Below are positions 60,803-64,000 of a DNA stretch of 64,000 nt, piece after piece. Where the stretch lies: assembly GCA_014189435.1 (NCBI GenBank), contig CP050293.1, positions 2,795,001 through 2,859,000 on the forward strand, read 5' to 3'. The DNA comes from Mesorhizobium loti. GTDB lineage: Bacteria; Pseudomonadota; Alphaproteobacteria; Rhizobiales; Rhizobiaceae. Positions within the stretch are counted from its first letter, which is position 1; each line of letters begins with the position of its first letter. The notes under the pieces are model-generated. The model had not been told where the DNA came from. It saw only the letters and a list, made by a program, of their open reading frames with translations, and made no database searches. A program made the position numbers and the translations under genes.

Positions 60803-61783
60803 TCAATCCTCCGCGCTGGCGTCGTCGAAGCCGATCAGGTTCCAGCTCTGGCGCATATGCGGCGGCATTGGCGCGGTGACATCGATAACGCCCTTGTCGG
60901 GATGCGGAATGATGATGCGGCGCGCATGCAAATGCAGGCGGTTTTGAATGCCGCCGGGAAAATCCCAGTTGGTGTCGGCCTCGAAATATTTCGGATCGCC
61001 GAGGATCGGGCAGCCGATGTAAGCGGCATGGACGCGAAGCTGGTGGGTGCGGCCGGTATAGGGCTCCATTTCCAGCCAGGTCATCGTCTGCGCCGCCTGT
61101 TCGATGATGCGGTAATAGGAGACGGCGTGGTCGGCGCCCTTTTCGCCATGCGCGGCAACGCGGACGCGGTCGCCGTCCGGCGTCGGCTCCTTGATCAGCC
61201 AGGTCGAGATCTTGTCCTCGCGCTTGGGCGGCACGCCCTTGACCAGCGCCCAATAGGTCTTCTTGGTCTCGCGGGCGCGAAACGCTTCGGCGAGCTTCAT
61301 GGCGGCAAGGCGGGTGCGGGCGACGACCAGCACGCCCGAGGTATCGCGATCGAGCCGGTGCACCAGCCTGGGCTTCTCGCCCTTCTGGTTGCGCCAGGCC
61401 TCCAGCATGTCGTCGACATTGCGGGTGACGCCCGAGCCGCCCTGCACGGCAAGGCCCGCCGGCTTGTTGAAGACGAAAACCTTGGGATCCTCGTGGATCA
61501 GCATTTTCGCCAGGACGTCGGCATCGCCCTGGTTGCGGATCGAGTGACCGGTCAGCGCGCTCTCGCCCTTCTTGTCGACCTCGAGCGGTGGCACGCGCAC
61601 CACCTGGCCCGGCTCGACACGGCTGTCGGCCTTGACGCGGCCGCCGTCGACGCGGATCTGGCCGGAGCGCAGCAGCTTTTGCAGGTGGCCGAAACCAAGG
61701 CCTGGGAAGTGGGTCTTGAACCAGCGATCGAGCCGCATGCCCGCCTCGCCGGCCTCCACCGTAATCTGTTCAACGCCTGCCAT
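60803..61783 (-). CDS. rluC: RluC/RluD-type pseudouridine synthase
   Basis: Large-subunit rRNA pseudouridine synthase of 326 residues. An S4 RNA-binding domain (MRLDRWFKTHFPGLGFGHLQKLLRSGQIRVDG) precedes the catalytic domain with KPAGLAVQGGSG, the Asp-containing signature RLVHRLDRDTSGVLVVAR and GRTHQLRVHAAYIGCPILGDPKY. Naming as RluC is by similarity; the modified positions are not deducible. Confidence 0.9.
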   Translation of the reverse strand: MAGVEQITVEAGEAGMRLDRWFKTHFPGLGFGHLQKLLRSGQIRVDGGRVKADSRVEPGQVVRVPPLEVDKKGESALTGHSIRNQGDADVLAKMLIHEDPKVFVFNKPAGLAVQGGSGVTRNVDDMLEAWRNQKGEKPRLVHRLDRDTSGVLVVARTRLAAMKLAEAFRARETKKTYWALVKGVPPKREDKISTWLIKEPTPDGDRVRVAAHGEKGADHAVSYYRIIEQAAQTMTWLEMEPYTGRTHQLRVHAAYIGCPILGDPKYFEADTNWDFPGGIQNRLHLHARRIIIPHPDKGVIDVTAPMPPHMRQSWNLIGFDDASAED

Positions 61784-61843
61784 ATCTTTTCGCTTATCCG
61801 TTTCCCGAGCAGGGCTCGGCCTGCTCTCGGCGCGGCAATAGCA

Positions 61844-62218
61844 TTATGAAACGGTTCTTGCGAGCCAAAGTCCCAGAAACAGGGCGATAATGGCGCCAAT
61901 GACGCTGGCAAGGGCATATCCAAACGCCGGCAGCGTGGCTCCCCGCTCCCAAAGCGTCGCGAAATCGAGCGAGAACGCGGAAAAAGTGGTGAATCCGCCG
62001 AGGATGCCGGTGGCAACGAACAGCCTGAGCTCGTTCGATCCGCCGCGGCGCGCCAAAGTGGCGATGAACAGGCCCATGGCAAAAGAACCGACGATGTTGA
62101 TGGCCATCGTGCCCCAGGGATAGTTGGGGCCGACAAGGCGCAGTGCGCCCATATTGGTCAGGTGGCGGATACCGGCGCCGATGCCGCCACCGACCACAAC
62201 GAGAAGCAGATTGAACAT
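61844..62218 (-). CDS. crcB: Fluoride channel CrcB/Fluc
   Basis: Four-helix membrane protein of 124 residues: GGGIGAGIRHLTNM, YPWGTMAINIVGSFAMGLF (conserved Asn) and GGFTTFSAFSLDFATL (conserved FTTFS box). Forms a dual-topology dimeric fluoride channel. 60 bp upstream of the pseudouridine synthase on the same strand. I see no fluoride riboswitch in the 65-bp gap upstream. Confidence 0.94.
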   Translation of the reverse strand: MFNLLLVVVGGGIGAGIRHLTNMGALRLVGPNYPWGTMAINIVGSFAMGLFIATLARRGGSNELRLFVATGILGGFTTFSAFSLDFATLWERGATLPAFGYALASVIGAIIALFLGLWLARTVS

Positions 62219-62283
62219 CGTCGCTTGCCATACCTATTCAAGGAAATGCGGTCTGCAGCGCCGGCTGCATTGGAGGACTTGCC

Positions 62284-63111
62284 TCAGGTCGTCCCGGCCT
62301 TCTTCTTGGTCGAACCGATCATCTTCCAGTTCTTGTAGAACATGGAATTGATGCGCTCGACGCTCACCGAGACGACGGCGAGCATGCCTGCGATGAGGCG
62401 GGGAACCGGGGATGGACGGATGATGTCCATGAACACGCAGTAGCGGCGTCCGTCATACTCGTTGACCGAGCGATGCAGCAGCGTGTCGTCGAAGATGAAC
62501 AGCGGGTTGTCGTACCAGTAGTTCTTGACGTTGCCGCACTCGACGAAAATCTCCGATTTCACCGGGATCAGATTGTAGAGAATGCGCAGGCTGAGCCGCA
62601 GCGGACCGAAGTGCCAGGAGGTCGATTCGCGCTTGCTGAAGACGGAGACGGCAATGGTCTTGATGTATTTGAAATCCTTGTTGAACTCGGCGACGTTGTC
62701 GATCCTGTGCTTGCCGTACCACTGATAGACATACATGCCGCGCCGGCCGGCGCCGAAATTGGCGTCGATGTCGGCGATGATCTCGTCCTTGCGCGCCTTG
62801 AAGATGTCCAGGACCTCATTGACCTCGCGCTGATAGTCGGCGGGAAACTGCTCCAGCTTCCACACGCCTGGATTTCTGTAGCACAAGAGGTCGACCAGCA
62901 GGTTGAACGGCGAAAGCAGCCAGGTGAACAGGCCGTTGCCGAGGAAATAACCCGAGAATAGCGACAAATCCCTCCTGTCGTTGCGCAGCACGTCGATCAG
63001 GCCGCAAACGATGAAGATCGTCGTCAGGATGGGAACAAAATAGAAGCCAAGGGCAAGAAGCGGGATGGCAATAGCGAATTTGCGAAGGGATTTGCGAAGG
63101 GTTTTTGTCAT
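62284..63111 (-). CDS. Aspartyl/asparaginyl beta-hydroxylase-like membrane protein (LpxO type)
   Basis: Fe(II)/2-oxoglutarate-dependent dioxygenase-like protein of 275 residues. Membrane helices at about 12-38 and possibly 230-245 flank a cytosolic domain with STSWHFGPLRLSLRILYNLIP, ECGNVKNYWYDNPLFIFDDTLLHRSVNEYDGRRYCVFMDIIRPSP (His-x-Asp-type iron ligands and the Arg for 2-oxoglutarate). The fold and membrane attachment resemble LpxO, which 2-hydroxylates lipid A acyl chains. That role is inferred. Confidence 0.85.
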   Translation of the reverse strand: MTKTLRKSLRKFAIAIPLLALGFYFVPILTTIFIVCGLIDVLRNDRRDLSLFSGYFLGNGLFTWLLSPFNLLVDLLCYRNPGVWKLEQFPADYQREVNEVLDIFKARKDEIIADIDANFGAGRRGMYVYQWYGKHRIDNVAEFNKDFKYIKTIAVSVFSKRESTSWHFGPLRLSLRILYNLIPVKSEIFVECGNVKNYWYDNPLFIFDDTLLHRSVNEYDGRRYCVFMDIIRPSPVPRLIAGMLAVVSVSVERINSMFYKNWKMIGSTKKKAGTT

Positions 63112-63271
63112 TTTTCCACGCGCGGAGCGCGATCCTGTTGCGAATGAGGTGCCAAAATCGCGGCAACGACCACCGCCCGGCCGTGCGCCTTGATAAGGTT
63201 TTTTGGGTCACCACACAACGGCCGCGCTATCGCGGCCGGCTGGCTGCCTGATGAAGCCTGCCGGTATCAGG

Positions 63272-63949
63272 TCAATGCACCGCCGGCAGGCCAAGCTCGT
63301 CCCATTTGTCCCTGGGAACCAGATCGCCAACCAGGAATTCGAAGCCGACGACGCTTTCGCCGTCGCCAGCCAGTTGGCATCTGAACTTCAGACCATACCA
63401 GTTTCTGCGACTGCGGAAAGCCGCACCATTCGCGGCGATCGTCGTTCCAGTGATTTTTTCCCGCGCCGTCGCATAGGGTACGACCCGCTCCGGCTGATAA
63501 TCCGTGCGCCATCGGCGGATCTGATCCATCGCTTCGAGATTGCACAACTGCACCATGCGCTCGTCGGACGCAAAAGTGGCGAGATCGGCGCGCGCCTGCC
63601 GGCTGCGCGGATCGGCCAGCGTCTTGGCCGACAGCATCTCGGTCGGCCGGATCATCGCCGGCGCGGCGGGCGATTGGGGTGCGGGCGGGGTCGCAGCGGG
63701 CGGCGGCACCGCTGCGAGCACTTCGGGCACTGTCGGCGACACGGGAGCAGGCAGCGGTCTGGTTGAGGCTTCGAACTGGTGCGGCGTCAGGATGTCGACC
63801 GACACCCGCTCCTCCTCCAGCCGTTTCGGCGGTTTCGGCAACGGCATCAGGGCCAGCATCGCGGCCAGAAGCACATGGAGAGCGAACGCGGCGGAAATGC
63901 CCCAAGGCGAAGCCTCGTTTCGAAGCGTGACGACGACCGGGTCACGCAA
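63272..63949 (-). CDS. DUF930 domain protein, TonB-like N-terminus
   Basis: Protein of about 225 residues with one N-terminal membrane helix (WGISAAFALHVLLAAMLALMP), a Pro/Ala/Glu-rich periplasmic stretch reminiscent of TonB (about 35-100), and a C-terminal DUF930 domain (MLSAKTLADPRSRQARADLATFASDERMVQLCNLEAMDQIRRW ... WYGLKFRCQLAGDGESVVGFEFLVGDLVPRDKW) with two conserved Cys. Two TTG starts are possible, 63949 (chosen, just after the preceding stop) and 63985. The family is nearly confined to Rhizobiales; function unknown. Confidence 0.8.
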   Translation of the reverse strand: MRDPVVVTLRNEASPWGISAAFALHVLLAAMLALMPLPKPPKRLEEERVSVDILTPHQFEASTRPLPAPVSPTVPEVLAAVPPPAATPPAPQSPAAPAMIRPTEMLSAKTLADPRSRQARADLATFASDERMVQLCNLEAMDQIRRWRTDYQPERVVPYATAREKITGTTIAANGAAFRSRRNWYGLKFRCQLAGDGESVVGFEFLVGDLVPRDKWDELGLPAVH

Positions 63950-63954
63950 GCCTG

Positions 63955-64000
63955 CTATTCCCGCTCTTTGCGCAGCTTCGCCCAATAATCGAGCCGCTTC
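63955..64000 (-). CDS. C-terminal end of an unidentified protein
   Basis: The frame open to the right edge reads KRLDYWAKLRKERE followed by TAG at 63955-63957. The charged helical tail and its placement directly before the DUF930 gene suggest the end of a real upstream gene. Too short to identify. Confidence 0.45.
   Translation of the reverse strand, partial: KRLDYWAKLRKERE

Noticed and set aside
62219..62283. Fluoride riboswitch before crcB
   Set aside because: The gap is only 65 bp and lacks the conserved crcB-motif pseudoknot pattern.

Overview
The window looks like a chromosomal core segment from a Mesorhizobium-like bacterium (Alphaproteobacteria, Rhizobiales). The evidence is high GC, the order dusB-ntrB-ntrC-ntrY-ntrX-dat-hfq-hflX, a fused ispDF, a PDH operon whose E1-beta carries its own lipoyl domain, both a type I (glnA) and a eukaryote-like type II (glnII) glutamine synthetase, DUF930 and DUF2735 proteins, and mosaic palindromic intergenic repeats of the RIME type. 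No rRNA, tRNA, CRISPR, phage or transposase gene was recognised.

Layout. 1-9.6 kb (minus): hflX (cut by the left edge), hfq, a D-amino-acid aminotransferase, and the two nitrogen two-component systems NtrYX and NtrBC behind dusB. 9.8-13.4 kb: ispDF, the CinA-type amidohydrolase pncC, a RatA/COQ10 protein, lipA and a GlsB stress membrane protein. 13.4-22 kb (minus): the pyruvate dehydrogenase set (pdhA, pdhB, pdhC, lpdA, with an esterase and a small membrane protein between), ftsB and eno. 22-31.5 kb: a small lipoprotein, PRC-barrel protein, dodecin, kdsA, a cyclopropane-fatty-acid synthase family protein, a Tat-exported nucleotidase and a type II NADH dehydrogenase. 31.5-43 kb: fthC, a divergent lrp/ald pair, an OmpA protein, the operon cysK-alaX-sseA-GNAT, an SDR, an alpha/beta hydrolase and an RNA helicase. 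43-49 kb: a ParDE-like toxin-antitoxin pair, the acyl-CoA carboxylase beta subunit pccB, a large secreted single-haem protein and nnr. 49-57 kb: glnB-glnA, an amino-acid permease/TetR/P1-peptidase locus, and glnII divergent from a DUF2735 gene. 57-64 kb (minus): an MHS transporter with an unusual periplasmic domain, an ATP12 chaperone, a DMT exporter, a pseudouridine synthase, crcB, an aspartyl-hydroxylase-like membrane protein, a DUF930 protein and the C-terminus of an unidentified gene.

How it fits together. The window carries the nitrogen regulators (NtrB/NtrC, NtrY/NtrX) and what look like their targets. glnB-glnA and glnII each have a sigma-54 -24/-12 promoter, and each has a dyad of the form TAGGC-N5-GCCTA about 130-160 bp upstream, a typical enhancer distance. 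This shared dyad is the best candidate here for an under-described regulatory system. The other notable object is a 121-bp palindromic element inside the coding region of pdhC, in the linker after the lipoyl domain.

Caution. Four conserved genes (ntrY, pdhC, eno and the P1 peptidase) each need a single-base correction to be read through. Three of the four sites are homopolymers. This pattern fits sequencing error better than four real gene losses, but the sequence alone cannot settle it.
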